From the NCBI RefSeq assembly GCF_023898315.1, contig NC_064621.1:122659521-122723520 (forward strand): 64,000 nt of DNA. Reading direction: 5' to 3'. Source of the DNA: Schistocerca nitens (Eukaryota; Arthropoda; Insecta; Orthoptera; Acrididae). Every line of letters begins with the position of its first letter. The stretch's first letter is position 1. The notes under the pieces were generated by a model, which made no database searches, had not been told where the DNA came from, and was given only the letters and a program-made list of their open reading frames with translations. Position numbers and translations under genes: made by a program. Shown here piece by piece: positions 44,301-57,000 of the stretch.

Positions 44301-46285
44301 GCTAGTTTGCTGCTCATTATTTAAAACTGTGCTAATCACTGGTATAAACAAACCATTTTAAACATTTTAGCATTATTATTATTATTATTATTAATAATAA
44401 TAATGACTTAAGCATCTGTTGCATGTTAAATATGGGAGTAAGATATTTATTTATTTATTTTTGGGTGGCCGGGGTAGGGGGCGGGGGAGGAGACTGCACT
44501 GAAAGAATGTGCTGAAGATCTTCGTTAGTAAATAAAATTCTTTACTCCCATTAATTTACAAGCGATATCTCAAGACCGCAGACATTCTGTTTTAAATATT
44601 AAAACACTTTTTCAGATGACAGATAATATGTCACAGTTAATCGGCACAGATAACTGTACTTTAATCACTGTGTATCCAACTGTCAAATGCTTTACCGAGA
44701 AAGATCGTGCGCCTTCAGGTTTGTTTCCCTTTTCTGCTCCACGATCACGTGCCCATAAACAGTCCTTCAGTGTATTCTGACAGCTAAACTCAAGGCGAAT
44801 ATAACGAAACGGTGAACCAGCGAGGCGTCTTTCTTTAGCACTTATCCCTTCGCTAGCGGTGCCCACTGTCTCTGGACGCAGTGCGCTAGAACGATAATGT
44901 TACGCGATTTTCTTGTGACGTCTCATGCTTTTTGCTGGCAGTAGCTTTCAGATGAACGTGTGTGGATGTACTTTCAAAACTATCCACAAGAAAGCAAAAT
45001 TAGTCCAAGTATCACAGTCTTCATCACACTGAGAGACGCGTTTCCTAACGCTGTGGCCAAAACTTTGAAATGAGAGGACACTAGAAAGTGTATGATATGG
45101 TTTCTGAGAATGTATTTCACATCTGGCGGAAAGTACAATTTATTATTATTGTTGTTGTTGCACTTAACGATTTCCAGAAAGTCATAATTAGTCTTTAGTT
45201 CTGACAGAAGTAAGCCCTTTTCAACAGGCCATCTACGGCGGCACAACTTCAATTAATAATCACATAATTCCGTAAATCCTATTACGAAGAAAGGTTCAGG
45301 AATGTGTAATTAGTTAAGTTATAAATTAAAGTAAAAAACAACCACTGCTGGCTGCTTCTGTAAAATATACTGGCAACAAATCGAACTAATAACTATGCTT
45401 ATTATTTCAAGACTGCTTTATATGTTATAATACCTATTTTGCAAAAGGCCACTACTTCAACTCCTATACCATTCAGCTGTTGTCTTCACCTGCCACTTTA
45501 AAAAGTTTTAGTTTGTTTTTAAGGGTTTCTCAATCTCCTGCATTCCGATTTCCACCGGGGCAACCAGCTACCGATTTTCGCGCCAGAATATAAAACTACA
45601 TGCTGCTCCCTAGAGAGAGCTACATAGTCCACATAGAAATTACTCCTAGTTTTGTGGTTGTCACTTGCTGAGTTCTCCTAAATTAAACGCTATTATTAAT
45701 CACAAACACCATTAGGGAGTATATAAGCTACCAGCATGTAAGTAAAAGAAATCCTAGGTCCATTATCAACTTTGCTTAATCGTCTTATTGCACACTTCTG
45801 TAGAATAAACACTTTTTCGACTTGGCTATAATGTCCCAGAACACTGTGCTATAGGCTACAGCTGAGTGAAAGGAGGCAACCCCAAATGAAATCATGGATG
45901 AGGGCAGGTAATTTGAAACTGCAACTATCACTATGCGCACACAGTACCTAGTGAAAAATGGAAAATTGTATAGCATCGCTAAAAGTACGGTGTATTGTGC
46001 GAATTTTAGTAACAAAGTCAATTCATGCTAGGCTTGAAGATCAAAAATTAACTTTTCCTTCACATTAGAAAAATTTACTATCAAATATTTCAATAATTAC
46101 TTTTCCGCCAGCTGAATATTGTATTGTTCTTTTACGTAAAATATTCTTTGAATAATCAAGCTCGATTGTCTACTACCCCATTTGGGCTCAACGGAAGTTT
46201 CCGATTGTATCGATAGTTGCGGTTGAGTTATATAGGTCAGGAAAACGACCGAGTTCTGTGGTTTTGTTCGTGTGGCGGAATGTTG

Positions 46286-46287
<2 letters not shown>
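41340..46287. other. Long AT-rich stretch without recognised genes
   Basis: No transposase, RT or SINE signature seen. A (GATA)n run lies at 43699-43730 next to (GAGT)n at 43750-43769. A 20-bp unit CAAATACGCATTTAAGAATG is duplicated in tandem near 43659-43697. (ATT)n/(AAT)n lies at 44373-44404. Frames at 41642-42305 (up to 148 codons, hydrophobic start) lack a recognisable domain. This may be true intergenic or intronic host sequence. Confidence 0.45.
43699..43769. repeat. (GATA)n and (GAGT)n microsatellites
   Basis: Eight GATA units and, 20 bp further on, about five GAGT units. Confidence 0.95.

Positions 46288-46356
<69 letters not shown>
46288..46356. repeat. (TA)n microsatellite
   Basis: About 34 uninterrupted TA units. 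Confidence 0.98.
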
Positions 46357-46358
<2 letters not shown>

Positions 46359-49300
46359 CTGTCGTAGATTTAACTTGTCCCCGCCCTCAAACCCCTAATT
46401 TTCCAGGGTTGTCCCTAATAGTTTCATTTTAATTTTGGAGTGAGACGGTAGGCTACTGTGTATTTTTGTTCGCGTTTGTTTGCCTGTGTATGAAAGTACG
46501 TCATTACCGCCATATTGTATACGCTGAAACTAGCCGTTTACGCCATATTGATGACGTCATGTGTTGTAAAACAGACTAGTGGAATCGGATACTTCTGTAA
46601 TGCCACTTCCTAAAACTAACGTGAAAGCTATTCTTGACATGGGGCAGATATATTTGCTCACTTTAAATTATTTGTGTGTCAGTTTAATGCAATGAACATG
46701 TCAAACCGTATGACTAAAATAATTACCTGTTATGATCTCTTACAAAAATGACTATCGTATTTAGAGGAACATTACTGTTACTGATGTATAGGCTACTGAT
46801 AAAACCTATAAAACAACCAAATGCCAACACAAAAAACTTGTATCAGTAACATTATAAAATGATTTCACATATCCTAATGCAACTTAACTGAACATGATGC
46901 ACACAGTGCTTGCATACTAAATTTCACCTATACATAAGTAGATCATATAACATACACAAACTCTAATGTGCAGGGAAGCATATTAAAAGAAATAACACTC
47001 CTGTTTGCACTAAGTTATCTTTTCAAAAAGATGAGACACAATACAAGTCAAGGGAAAATGTTCACTGGGAGGTTACATATTTCTGCTTAAATTGAAAATT
47101 TTGTAGTTTTAGGGTCAAAATCATCCATGTAAACAAAAAGATGGCTAAAATGCAGAATTTCCTGATGTAGACTATGATTTTCAATCCTCATTTATTAATA
47201 TCAATACCTCCAATTACTGAAAGTGACTTTCAAGAAGGGATGTATCTGCCGGTAAAGGCATAGAGCAGCGAAAAGAGATGAGGTTCAGAACAAATATTGT
47301 GCATCCTTCCTGAGCTAACGATGAAAATTTTAGGTGATAGATGTTTTCTATTTATGAAACCAGATGATATTTACGAAAAATGTATAAAAGACTCAAATCA
47401 TCTACATTAATACTCGTACCTCTATTCATTTATATTTTTGCATGGAAACTGTCAAACTATTCATAATTAGGGTGCTTGTCACACACATAATATTATGTAA
47501 TTGGATAAATGTTTATTTTGATTAAACTATTTTCATTGATACTTAAGTTATTTAAAATATTATGTAGTTTATATTGAAAATCATTACCTATTTCTACATT
47601 GTTTGCACAGGTTGTGCTCACATTTTAGTATGTTATGAACTCAGTGCAATTACCTCTACTACTCGAGTTTCACAGGAATTTAAAGTTGTCTTCAACAACT
47701 GGCAAAGACAATCATTTTTCTCACACACCTAATAATGGTATTTACTATTCTAAGTATCCCTCTACCCATTACACATATCTGTGTGTGAGTTCCATAATGA
47801 GAAGAACTGCCTTAATGTTCACTTGTTCTGATTACTATTGAAATATTGTCACCATGTCAGACCCAGTAGCATGGGGTGTCATACTAGTGGCACATGTACA
47901 TAAGTTCGCCAAAGGTTTCTTTTTTTGCAGAACACATACCGATACCAAGTGAGCTATAGAATATGCAAGTCATATATTTGGCACGGTTTATATACGGTAG
48001 AATTCTCCACCAATTAACTTGACGCTACAAACAAAACATGAGAGTGTGTTCTTTTTCTTGTATGAGATAGGCAGATAAATTTTCCAATTTATGAACTGGG
48101 TAAATAAACCGAGTTACATCTCCATTTGTCAAGTGACTACGCATCTGAATTTATATTTCGCTTCGTTAGTTATTTATGGTACTTCATATGCTACTTGTCT
48201 AGCGAATCCTGTTATATGACGCAAATTTATTAGCACTGCTGATCACAGACAATACGATAGGCCTAAGTATACACTGCAAAAGATGCCCTGTAATGCAAAC
48301 TGATCGTCACCACAACTGCATATTCCGTTTCAGTTTCCATGCTCTTGAACTATTTAGAACACACCAATGTCAGCAGTGCAGAGCAAGGTGATACAAAGTG
48401 CGCCTATACGAGGCGGGTCAATACAGCTTTGAAGAGAAGATACAGCGCCAACAACGATGTTCCACAAGACAATGGGAATCTCACATAGGCTACTTAAATC
48501 GTTTACTCTCTAACCCCTCCCACTTTAAGAATTTATTTCGCATGAAGATTAAAACATTTTAAAAACAACTTATAATATCAATGACGATAATATCACGCAT
48601 ATGCTTTTACTGGTACTGATTAACTGTATCGTTTGGGCTTCCAAATAGAAAAGACTTATCAAATATAACGATCGATTTAAAAACGTTGTTTATCTGAGCA
48701 GATGAAATTCTTGTTGGATACCCTAAAATGTAACAATTATGCCATGTTTAGGACGGTATTCACAGAAATAGCTTTGCAGAGAAACTGGTAATCTATTAAA
48801 ACCATGTCCCACCATCCCTTCAGACTAAATAATGTAACCATTTCCTCTGGCATAATGAAGCGGATGACATTTCATTATGTCTCGTACTTAATCGTCGGTA
48901 CAGCTCTTGATTTCTAAGGATCTTGTAAATTTGTTAATTTCAGAATAATCTAGTAATAAAACGTATGCATATAACGCCAGTAACAGCGGAATCTTTGACG
49001 CTGCATAAAATGACATATCAGCAATCCCCAGACTGACAATCGCACGGACACAATGTAAACAAGCTTTGCATCGATGCACGTAATTAAAAGGCCTACCAGG
49101 ATTTCTCGTTCATTATGAACTGCATATTCTGTCATACACGGAGGACTCACTAAAAGAGATTTACAGTGACAGCATCCGTCACAACTCTGCAGTTCATTGC
49201 TAGTTAAACCGAGGTCTTACCTTGTCAGCTGGTATGTTTCTGGAGCTCATCTTAGAAATTGCGTCGTTTAAACCAATAAGCGTAGAAGTGGATGGCTAAT

Positions 49301-49434
49301 TTCCCAGGGAGTTGATTTTTTTCGTAGCACCAAGCAGCTGGTGGCAGCAGACGAAAATGAGCAACATTAACACACAACACTAAACTTCTTATTACGCCAT
49401 AATGACGCACAGTTTAGCGAAGTGACGAGAATAA
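46357..49434. other. Long AT-rich stretch without recognised genes
   Basis: Nothing recognisable as coding or repetitive. A palindromic TGACGTCA (CRE/ATF octamer) occurs near 46553-46560, on its own weak evidence. It leads up to the candidate host exon at 49.4 kb, so its last part could hold that gene's promoter or an intron. Confidence 0.4.
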
Positions 49435-50067
49435 TATCGAACCACGTTATCTATCCATTCTTCTACGGATGTGAAACTTGCATTTTTTATACGAAACCAA
49501 ATAATTTTACACTTTTCCTGGGCACACGGGCAAGAAGCAGTGGCTCCAACCAACGAAAATGGCGAACTCCATCTACTTCTAAGGTCTCTGGATGTTATGC
49601 TGCATTCTGGGATAACCACTGCCTTCCCGATTTGGAGCGGCGCCGAAGACGAAGCATTGAAAGAAGTGTTTACTCGAGTTTGTCGTTTATTCCAAAAAGA
49701 ATTTCAGCTGTCATCACTTTTTAACGAATTTAAAGTAGGTGGAAAATTTCTTAATCTGTGTAAAAGAAGGCATATAGTCGCAATGAAAATTTATCTAAAT
49801 ACCCTAACATCTCTGGCGACTCCAGGTATAAATATTTTGGTGTGGGAGTTGACAGTGGGTGGTGGAGGTATATGATGGAGAGGTGATAGTTTCGCCCAGC
49901 GTGGGTGAAAGGATTTTTTTTGTAGTTATGTGTAATTCATTTTCTAGATTAGGGGTGTGTTGTGTAATGCAAATCTTGTGATAGACACGTTCTGTTTACC
50001 AATGAAGATGACATCCATGGACGAAAATAATTGTGCTCCCAAGGAAGTCTCAATCGAGGCGTTAAGT
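49435..50067 (+). CDS. Candidate host-gene exons, product unknown
   Basis: An open frame from 49435 to 49825 ends at a good donor (CAG|GTATAA). The next acceptor that keeps the frame open is GATAG|ACACG at 49985, giving a second exon 49985-50067 that ends at AGT|GTAAGA. Exon 1 ends in phase 1 and exon 2 in phase 0, consistent with each other. The protein has mixed, soluble-looking composition (GITTAFPIWSGAEDEALKEV, FNEFKVGGKFLNLCKRRH, CAPKEVSIEAL), unlike the retroelements around it. The first in-frame ATG is at about 49597; whether translation starts there or an upstream exon precedes it is open. I do not recognise the family. It is the best, but still weak, candidate for a non-transposon gene in this window. 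Confidence 0.3.
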
Positions 50068-51275
50068 GTAAGAATATAGTTATGTACATTACATAAATGG
50101 CTTTTTTTTGTAAATTTCTTGTTTCTCTGAGAGTAATTCTTTACTCTTACCTCTGCGCATCAGTCGTTTGGAAAAAATCATAGAAAATAATCTTGAAGCG
50201 GAATACTGGTCCGTAAAAAACAGTTAATATGTAGGAGCTCACAAGAACAAACGCAGCTTCGTAAATGATATTTGAAATTTGCTGGAAGAGCCGTTTAAGT
50301 AATAAGGCCATGTCATTGTTGTCTACATGTTTGCATCATACTTACCATTACATTTTGGAAACCAGTTCCTATTTTAAAATTTTTGTTTTTTGTGTTGCCT
50401 TACTTACATTATAAAAGTCTGTGCTCTATTTGTAAAGATTTTACAGTTTCATACTTCTCAACTTGTTTGTGGAAGTTCTTTGAGTAGATTAATTAATGTG
50501 GCTTGATTTCTTCAAGAGAAGGAAATCTGAATCTATTTCACATTAAATTTGCTGACTGCAACAAGTGTTCTGCCGCAAGCATTGACTTTCAAACCTACTT
50601 CAAATTTTATATACAATTTTCGTTACTCAATAATGGTCCTCGAATAGCATTTTTCTCCACAATTAAACTTTTACATTTCTGGTGCAACATCGAATTCTAA
50701 TTTCCTAACACTGTCTTATATGACAGTTTCATATATAGGCAAAATATTGGAAATTTTTCTTATGAACACCATTATTGTTAATGCAAATATTGTCTCGTAT
50801 AGTTTGTTTCAGAAAGGAGGAACTAAAGATATATGGAAATCACTTCAGTGATACCTATAGAGAGAGATAGGTGTTAGAAAGAGTTCTGAAGGCTACAGTA
50901 ACAAACACAAACTAGTGTATGTTATTGTATCTGGTACTTCTGTTCTCTGTATCTGCCAAAAGGCTTGCAAATAAACATGCTAATTTTCAGATCCTTGATG
51001 GGACCAGTGATTATTGACTTGAGTCGGGTTTTATCCAAAATTCATATCAACCTTTTTGCAGGATACATCTCATTCTATGTTGCCTCAAGATTTCATGGTA
51101 TGAGACACATCAGGTTTCTTAGACCAGCAAGTGTCATTCACACAAATATTAAAGGGTTTTGATAATGCAGATATATTTAAATTATTTATGTATTTGAAAA
51201 GACCTGTAATAGATAGAGAATGAGTATCAAAAACAGAAATACATTAAATGTCAAATCATAAGTATGGCCTGTTGC
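50068..51275. other. Unassigned AT-rich stretch
   Basis: No repeat recognised. A 65-codon frame at 50965-51162 (plus) has no known motif. It could hold introns or further exons of the candidate gene before it, but I cannot trace any. Confidence 0.35.
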
Positions 51276-51279
51276 AAGA

Positions 51280-52320
51280 TTTGTGTTACTCTACATCAAC
51301 TTATTCATGCTGAGTAGTCCTTCCTCATGACCACCTGGCTGTAGGGTTGGTCCTGTAGTCAGCTGTGGCCAGCCTAATTGCCTTATGATGAACAATGCCA
51401 ATGAGCTTTGTAGGTTTGCTGTGATGATTCATAAACTTAAGCATCCAGTGAGCATCATACATAATCTGCAAGTGTACCATGTCTGTTGCCAAAGGTCTGT
51501 TCCTTAAGGCACTTGAGGGTATTATGTGGCATCAGACCTTCGGCTTTTAAATCTTTTAGGCATCACAACCATATCAACAAGTCATCAAAAATGAGTCTGC
51601 AAATGTCACTGTTTTCATGCATCTGACAACTGTATTTTCCATTTAGGTATCGAAGGGTCAGGAGAACTGACCTTTAAAATACTTGCACACTGACCTCTCT
51701 GAGGATAATTTGAACACAATACTATCTGCCCAAACCTCCATACGCATTTTGTCAGTTATAGTCAACATGAAGTCATTGTAAGGTAGAATGAGTAGCAGAA
51801 ACTTGCAAAGTTGTTGACAAATAATAACCATTGTACCAGTGTTACTGTCATTGCTCTTTGAATATTATCTCGTTGTCATGATTGTGTATGTCTGGTTGGG
51901 TGTCACCAGCATGGTACCTGAAAAACAGTCATGAAAAGAATGACCATTGAAATGCAAGATGTCCCATAGGCCCTACTTGCAGAGCTGCCTGAGAATATTG
52001 TCTCTTCTAGTAGTGTTGTTGGCCTCGTCCAAGATTGAAAAATAGCATGTTGTCAATATAGTAATACTTTTTATACTTTCTGAATTGTTTCCTCCAGCAG
52101 TGTTTAGTTATCAAGAGTAGAATTGTGTCTTCTGAACCAACATTGGATGTGAGTAAGCAGCTTGCTTGATCTTAGAACTCAGGTAAGATGCTGGTTGACC
52201 ATGTATTCCAGGATCTTTCTTACTTAGGTAGTGAGAGCTACACTACCACAAATACTGAGGAATGCACAGTCCTTCCTTGGTTTCATTAGGGGATAAAATA
52301 TGCCAGTTTCTCCCCCTTCC
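51280..52320 (-). pseudogene. I-like LINE reverse transcriptase remnant
   Basis: On the minus strand, with frame changes, VRKILEYMVNQHL, FRRHNSTLDN, ANNTTRRDNILRQLCK, MLTITDKMRMEVWADSIVFK (the catalytic ADD reads ADS), LSSERSV, NTLKCLKEQTFGNRHGTLAD and finally KAIRLATADYRTNPTA appear in the order expected for an I/Jockey-type RT. It resembles the family at 9199-11990 rather than the Jockey-like copies. It is too decayed for a clade call. Confidence 0.65.
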
Positions 52321-53140
52321 TCCATGACCCATCTTTTTTTATTTTTCATTTTAAATGTCGCGTTTCCCAGGAGGTACTCATGTCAAACTGTAGTAATATT
52401 TGGCTGCATTGAGAAGCATTTCTTGAGTCTCCACCGACTCCCATACAAAGAAATTGATATGTCCTGTGCCGATGGAGGTACTATAATAAGAACAGCCCAG
52501 GTAACCAATGCAGACCAAATTTTTTAGAAGCACATAAACAACAGCTCCTTAGAGAAAGTTATTTGTAAGAAGTGTTGGTGATAGCTCATGGTAATCACTG
52601 ATTTTAACCAAGTTCATTAGTGTGTAGATGGCCCCAGTAATGGACAAAGTCAAAGTCTGAGTTCACACAGAAGTTGAACAGTTACAGCATAAAGTAATGT
52701 TGATGGCCAGTACCAAAGTCCTTTGCAGTCTGTGGTGTAGAGATCAGTTCCTACCAATGTCTGAGATAGTCACTGCCACTTCGCATATGCCAGTGACTGG
52801 TGGTGGCACAGTGTCGGATGTCCCAACTGTTTCCTTAGTGGGATGTGTAATTTATGGTCCACTACTGGGGTTGGTGCCTGACCCAGAGAACTTGGAGGAA
52901 ATTACCTGATACAGCTTGGTGCCTGCCTAAATACTGTGGCGGCCATGTGTGGCTGCACTATGTAGGCCTCTCATGTGATGTTTGTGTAGTTCTGATTAGG
53001 TTTACTTTCATTCCAATTGATCTGTAGTAAGGAGGTTCTTCAGGATGTAGAACATGGCAGAAAAACAATAATACATGACAGATATTTACAACTAAAACAA
53101 ATAAGGTAATGTATCTTCCACAGGTCCCAAGTGTAATCAC
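52321..53140. other. Unassigned stretch, possibly LINE 5' part
   Basis: It lies upstream (on the minus strand) of the I-like RT remnant and may contain its N-terminal RT or endonuclease region, but I cannot identify any motif. Confidence 0.3.
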
Positions 53141-53141
53141 A

Positions 53142-53301
53142 ATAAAAACACACACACAAATTTTAAGCTTTCGCAACCCACGGTTGCTTCATCAGGAAAG
53201 AGGGAAGGAGAGGGAAAGACGAAAGGATGTGGGTTTTGAGGGAGAGGGTAAGGAGTCATTCCAATCCCGGGAGCGGAAAGACTTACCTTAGGGGGAAAAA
53301 A

Positions 53302-53353
<52 letters not shown>

Positions 53354-53600
53354 CTGCACATACAGACACAAGCAGACTTTTGTAAAGGCAAAGAAACATT
53401 TCAACGTCTGCTTGTGTCTGTGTATGTGTGGTTGGATATGTGTGTGTGTGCGAGTGTATACCTGTCCTTTTTTCCCCCAAGATAAGTCTTTCCGCTCCTG
53501 GGATTGGAATGACTCCTTACCCTCTCCCTTAAAAACCCACATCCTTTCGTCTTTCCCTCTCATTCCCTCTTTCCTGATGAAGCAACCATGGGTTACGATT
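53142..53600. repeat. Imperfect palindrome of an abundant dispersed repeat
   Basis: Left arm (about 53142-53376, minus copy) and right arm (about 53405-53600, plus copy) are inverted copies of one repeat, sharing GACTCCTTACCCTCTCCCT, CACATCCTTTCGTCTTTCCC and CTTTCCTGATGAAGCAACC. Close to the centre GCAGAC and GTCTGC stand about 30 bp apart. The left arm holds a pure (CA)n at 53304-53352, while the right arm has only a short impure GT stretch. The same repeat recurs at 60664 and 61141. Confidence 0.9.
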
Positions 53601-53794
53601 TTACACTATAGAGGAGGATCATTTTACAACACCCATTTACTAATATCACATTAATGCACTGAATTTAAAATTAAAAAAAAAGTTATTTTTTTTTTTTTGT
53701 AAGGTAATAAACATATGATAGAACTACAACACTACTTATTTGTGATGAACCCATTACTCCACTGAATTGAAGTTAGGGCCTAGATTGTACTTTA

Positions 53795-53795
<1 letters not shown>

Positions 53796-53858
<63 letters not shown>
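53796..53858. repeat. (CA)n microsatellite
   Basis: About 31 CA units followed by A9. It abuts the 3' end of the minus-strand LINE that follows, so it may have grown from that LINE's tail. Confidence 0.97.
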
Positions 53859-53862
<4 letters not shown>

Positions 53863-54342
53863 AAAATCATTTGATTCTACTGAGAAATTCATCAATGGAG
53901 TAGGAGTTGGCCACCAATCTGTAGGCTTCTCTTAAACTTAATTTCATTGGTTGTTTAACTTTTTATGGCTGCTGGAAAGTTATTGAAAATGTGTGTTCCT
54001 GAATAATGCACACCTTTTTGTACAAGACTAAGTGTCTTTAAATCCTTGTGAAGATTATTCTTATTTCTAGGATTGATTCCATGAACTTAGCTGTTGGTTT
54101 GAAAAAGTGATATCTTTTTAATGACAAATTTAATTAAGGAATAAATAAATTGGGAAGCAGTAGTTAGTATCTCTAGTTCCCGAAACAGGCCTCTGCGGGG
54201 TGTTCTTGAGTTCACACCACACATAACTCTTATTTCACATTTTTGTGTCAGGAAAACTTTAGCTTGGCTTGATGAATTACCCCAAAAAATAATCCCATAT
54301 GACATTACGGATTGAAATGAAGCATAGTATGCCAGCTTTTTC

Positions 54343-54477
54343 CACTCCAGGCAAATGCCGGGATGGTTCCTCTGAAAGGGCACGGCCGACTTCCTTCCCC
54401 ATCCTTCCCTAATCCGATGAGACCGATGACCACGCTGTCTGGTCTCCTTCCCCAAAACCAACCAACCAACCAACCAA
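54343..54477 (+). mobile_element. 5'-truncated SINE with (CCAA)n tail
   Basis: An exact 11-bp duplication CCAGCTTTTTC flanks it (54332-54342 and 54478-54488). It begins within the body (CAGGCAAATGCCGGGATGGT), shared with the type C SINE at 12590, and ends in (CCAA)n rather than (TCC)n, so it is a different subfamily. It interrupts the LINE near its 3' end. Confidence 0.93.
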
Positions 54478-54674
54478 CCAGCTTTTTCATTTTTATATAC
54501 CCTGTGTCTGACAGAATTCACATTGCAAATAAAGATTTGTTTACACTTCAGCAGTTCTGTGGTGTGTCCTCCCAGTTGAATTTATTATCAAACTGTAATC
54601 CCAAGAATTTAACACTGTCCACTTCTTCTGTCTGCTTGTCATCATATGTTAGCCATATACTTGTTGGGCACTCC

Positions 54675-55143
54675 TTACAAGTTCTGAACTGTAGGTAGTG
54701 TGTTTTTTTCAAAGTTTAGTGACAAAGAATTGGCTAGGAGCCAGTGATTAATGCCCACAAATATTTTATTAGCTGATCTTTCTAAGAATACACTTGATTT
54801 GCTATTTATTGCAATGTTTGTATCATCGGCAAACAAAACAAACTTGGCATCTGGTAATGTTACTGATGAAAGGTCATTAGTATACACAAGAAAAAATAAA
54901 GGCCCTAAGATGGCACCTTGTGGGACCCCACTTGTAATTAGTTCCCAGTTGGATGATGCCTGATAGCTTAATACTTGTCTTTTTCCTTAATAACATCCTT
55001 TGTTTCCTGCCAGAGATATAAGATTTGAGCCATTTTGCAGCATTTCCTGTTACACTACAATATTCTAATTTACTTAAAAGGATATTGTGATTTACACAGT
55101 CAAATGCCTTTGACAGATCACAGAATATACCAGTTGCCTGCAA
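54675..55143 (-). pseudogene. LINE reverse transcriptase core remnant
   Basis: Two overlapping frames hold SKAFDCVNHNILLSKLEYCS with the first catalytic aspartate and KFVLFADDTNIAIN with the active-site pair. The PQGS block between them reads GIIQLGTNYKWGPTRCHL, across a frameshift. Confidence 0.85.
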
Positions 55144-56372
55144 TTTTTTGTCTGATGAATTAAATACATTTTCACTGTAAGTGTAGATAGCCTTCTCAGT
55201 ATCAGAACCCTTTAGAAATCCAAACTGCGACTTTGACAGTATGTTATTTGTGAAAAATGATTATAAAGCCGTTTCTAAAATTTTTGAGAATGCTGGCAAA
55301 ATTGAAATTGGATGGAAATTTGACGCTATTTTGGTATGCCCATTCTTAAATAGTGCCTTAACTTCAGCATACTTCAACCATTCAGGAAATATTCCACTGC
55401 TAAACAACTAGCTTAATATGTTACTCAACTCAGAATCTCATTCTTTAATTAACGTGGTTGATATTTCATCATACCCACTAGATGTTTTTGATTTTCAAGA
55501 TTTTATGATGGACATTACTTCTGCTGGGGTAGTGCGGGTCAAATTCATAATGTGGAAGTTACTTGAAATGTCTGGTCTGAGGTATCCCATGGCAGCATCT
55601 GCAGAACTTGAGAACCCCGTCTTTTCAGTAACTGTTATAAAATGTTTGTTAAAAAGTTCTGCAACACTATATACATTTGTCACCAATGTATCATTTACAT
55701 TTAATGCTAATTGTCCCTCTTCATGTCTGGTTCTAACAGTCTCCCCTTTCACTATATCTCATATTGTCTTTATTTTGCTATCTGATATGACTATCTTTTC
55801 CTTGTGGTATACTTGCTTTGATGTCCGTATTACAGTCTTTAATATTTTGCAGTATTTCTAGTAATGTCTTTAATATTTTGCAGTATTTCTTGTAATGTGC
55901 TATAGCATCGACATCAGAACTGTTTCGGATTGACAGATATAGTTTTCTTTTTGTTTTACAAGATACCTCTATTCCTTGAGTAATTCATGGCTTCTTTGTA
56001 GACTTTGCTCTAACCTTGGTTAGTTTTCTGGGAAAACAGTGTTCAAATAAGGTAGGCACTTTATTAGCAAAAGAGTTATATTTTTCATTCATGCCATGGG
56101 CACTGTAAACATCACTCCAGTGAACGTCTCTGAGGAGTGTCCTAAAATAATCAATTTTTGTCATATTGATTACCTTTTGAGTTCAGATTTAACAGATATT
56201 ATATCTTGTTCAGTATTAACATTTAACAGAAGGAATGGCATGTCATGATCTGAGAGGCCATTGACTATTGGTTTTGTAATATAATTTTGTTTATTGGACT
56301 TTTCTATAAAGATATTATCAATGGATGTTTGTGAGCAATTGGCTACCCTAGTTGGGAACTTTACAGTGGGAA

Positions 56373-56905
56373 TTAAGTTGATGATAGTGTTACTAACTCA
56401 AATAAGTTCTTATTGGGAAAGTCTTTAAGGAGATCTACATTGAAGTCACCAGCAACCACTATTTCTTTGCTTTTGTTTGTTAAATGGGCCAGTACAGCTC
56501 CAAGGTGGTTTATGAACAGATTAAATATACCTGCAGGTGCTCGATATACACTTAATATTATGAAGGATTTTTTGTGAAATTCTACTTCTTTTGCACATGC
56601 TTCCATATGCTGTTCTAGGCAAAGTTTATGAATGTCTGTGTTCTTAAATTTATGACAGATCCTGATTAATGTGGCAAGTCCACCTTTCTCCGTATCTGCT
56701 CTACAAAAGTGAGATGCTAAACTAAAACCTGCAACACTTAAAAGTTCTTTACCAGAGGTCATATTATGTTCACAGAGGCATATTATGTCATCTGGGTTTG
56801 AAGACTAATTCGTCTATGCAGCTAATTAATTCATTAATTTTATTTCTCAGTCCTCGAATATTTTGGTGCAATAAAGACAGCTGACATTTCGCTGAGTTAA
56901 AATTG
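56373..56905 (-). pseudogene. LINE AP-endonuclease remnant
   Basis: Minus-strand pieces carry HQNIRGLRNKI (first block), GFSLASHFCRADTEKGGLAT, ILSVYRAP and AGDFNVDLL, in the order known for the APE-type endonuclease of Jockey/CR1 LINEs. It nicks target DNA to prime reverse transcription. The start lies at about 56.9 kb, with stops near 56.77-56.80 kb, so it is inactive. Confidence 0.85.
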
Positions 56906-57000
56906 GGTAGAATTGAAATTTCTGCTGATTGTTGAAAATTCTTAATCAACAGCTGTTTATGCTGATGTAATAAGCCAGAATTATGTTTTTTGGTTTCTTT

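Larger units (their letters stand above)
53865..57000 (-). mobile_element. Jockey-like LINE with endonuclease and RT, decayed
   Basis: The minus strand shows an AP-type endonuclease (LLHQNIRGLRNKINELINCI near 56.9 kb, VVAGDFNVDLLKDF near 56.45 kb, LSDHDMPFLLL near 56.2 kb). Then come a linker with LFNKHFITVTEK, and an RT with GIFCDLSKAFDCVNHNILLS, AKWLKSYISGRKQR and VLFADDTNIAINS (active site FADD) at about 54.83 kb. The C-terminal region reaches about 53.87 kb. Frames are broken repeatedly. It is the longest LINE in the window. A truncated SINE is inserted at 54343-54477. Sequence further 5' (57.0-57.35 kb) could be its 5' non-coding part or ORF1 but is not recognisable. Confidence 0.88.

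Noticed and set aside
46553-46560. TGACGTCA palindrome (also near 31186 and 41653) as a CRE regulatory site
   Set aside because: An 8-bp match has no support without a nearby promoter or gene.
53287-53563. Several 60-90-codon frames around the CA repeat
   Set aside because: They are translations of CA/GT repeats and the palindromic dispersed repeat.
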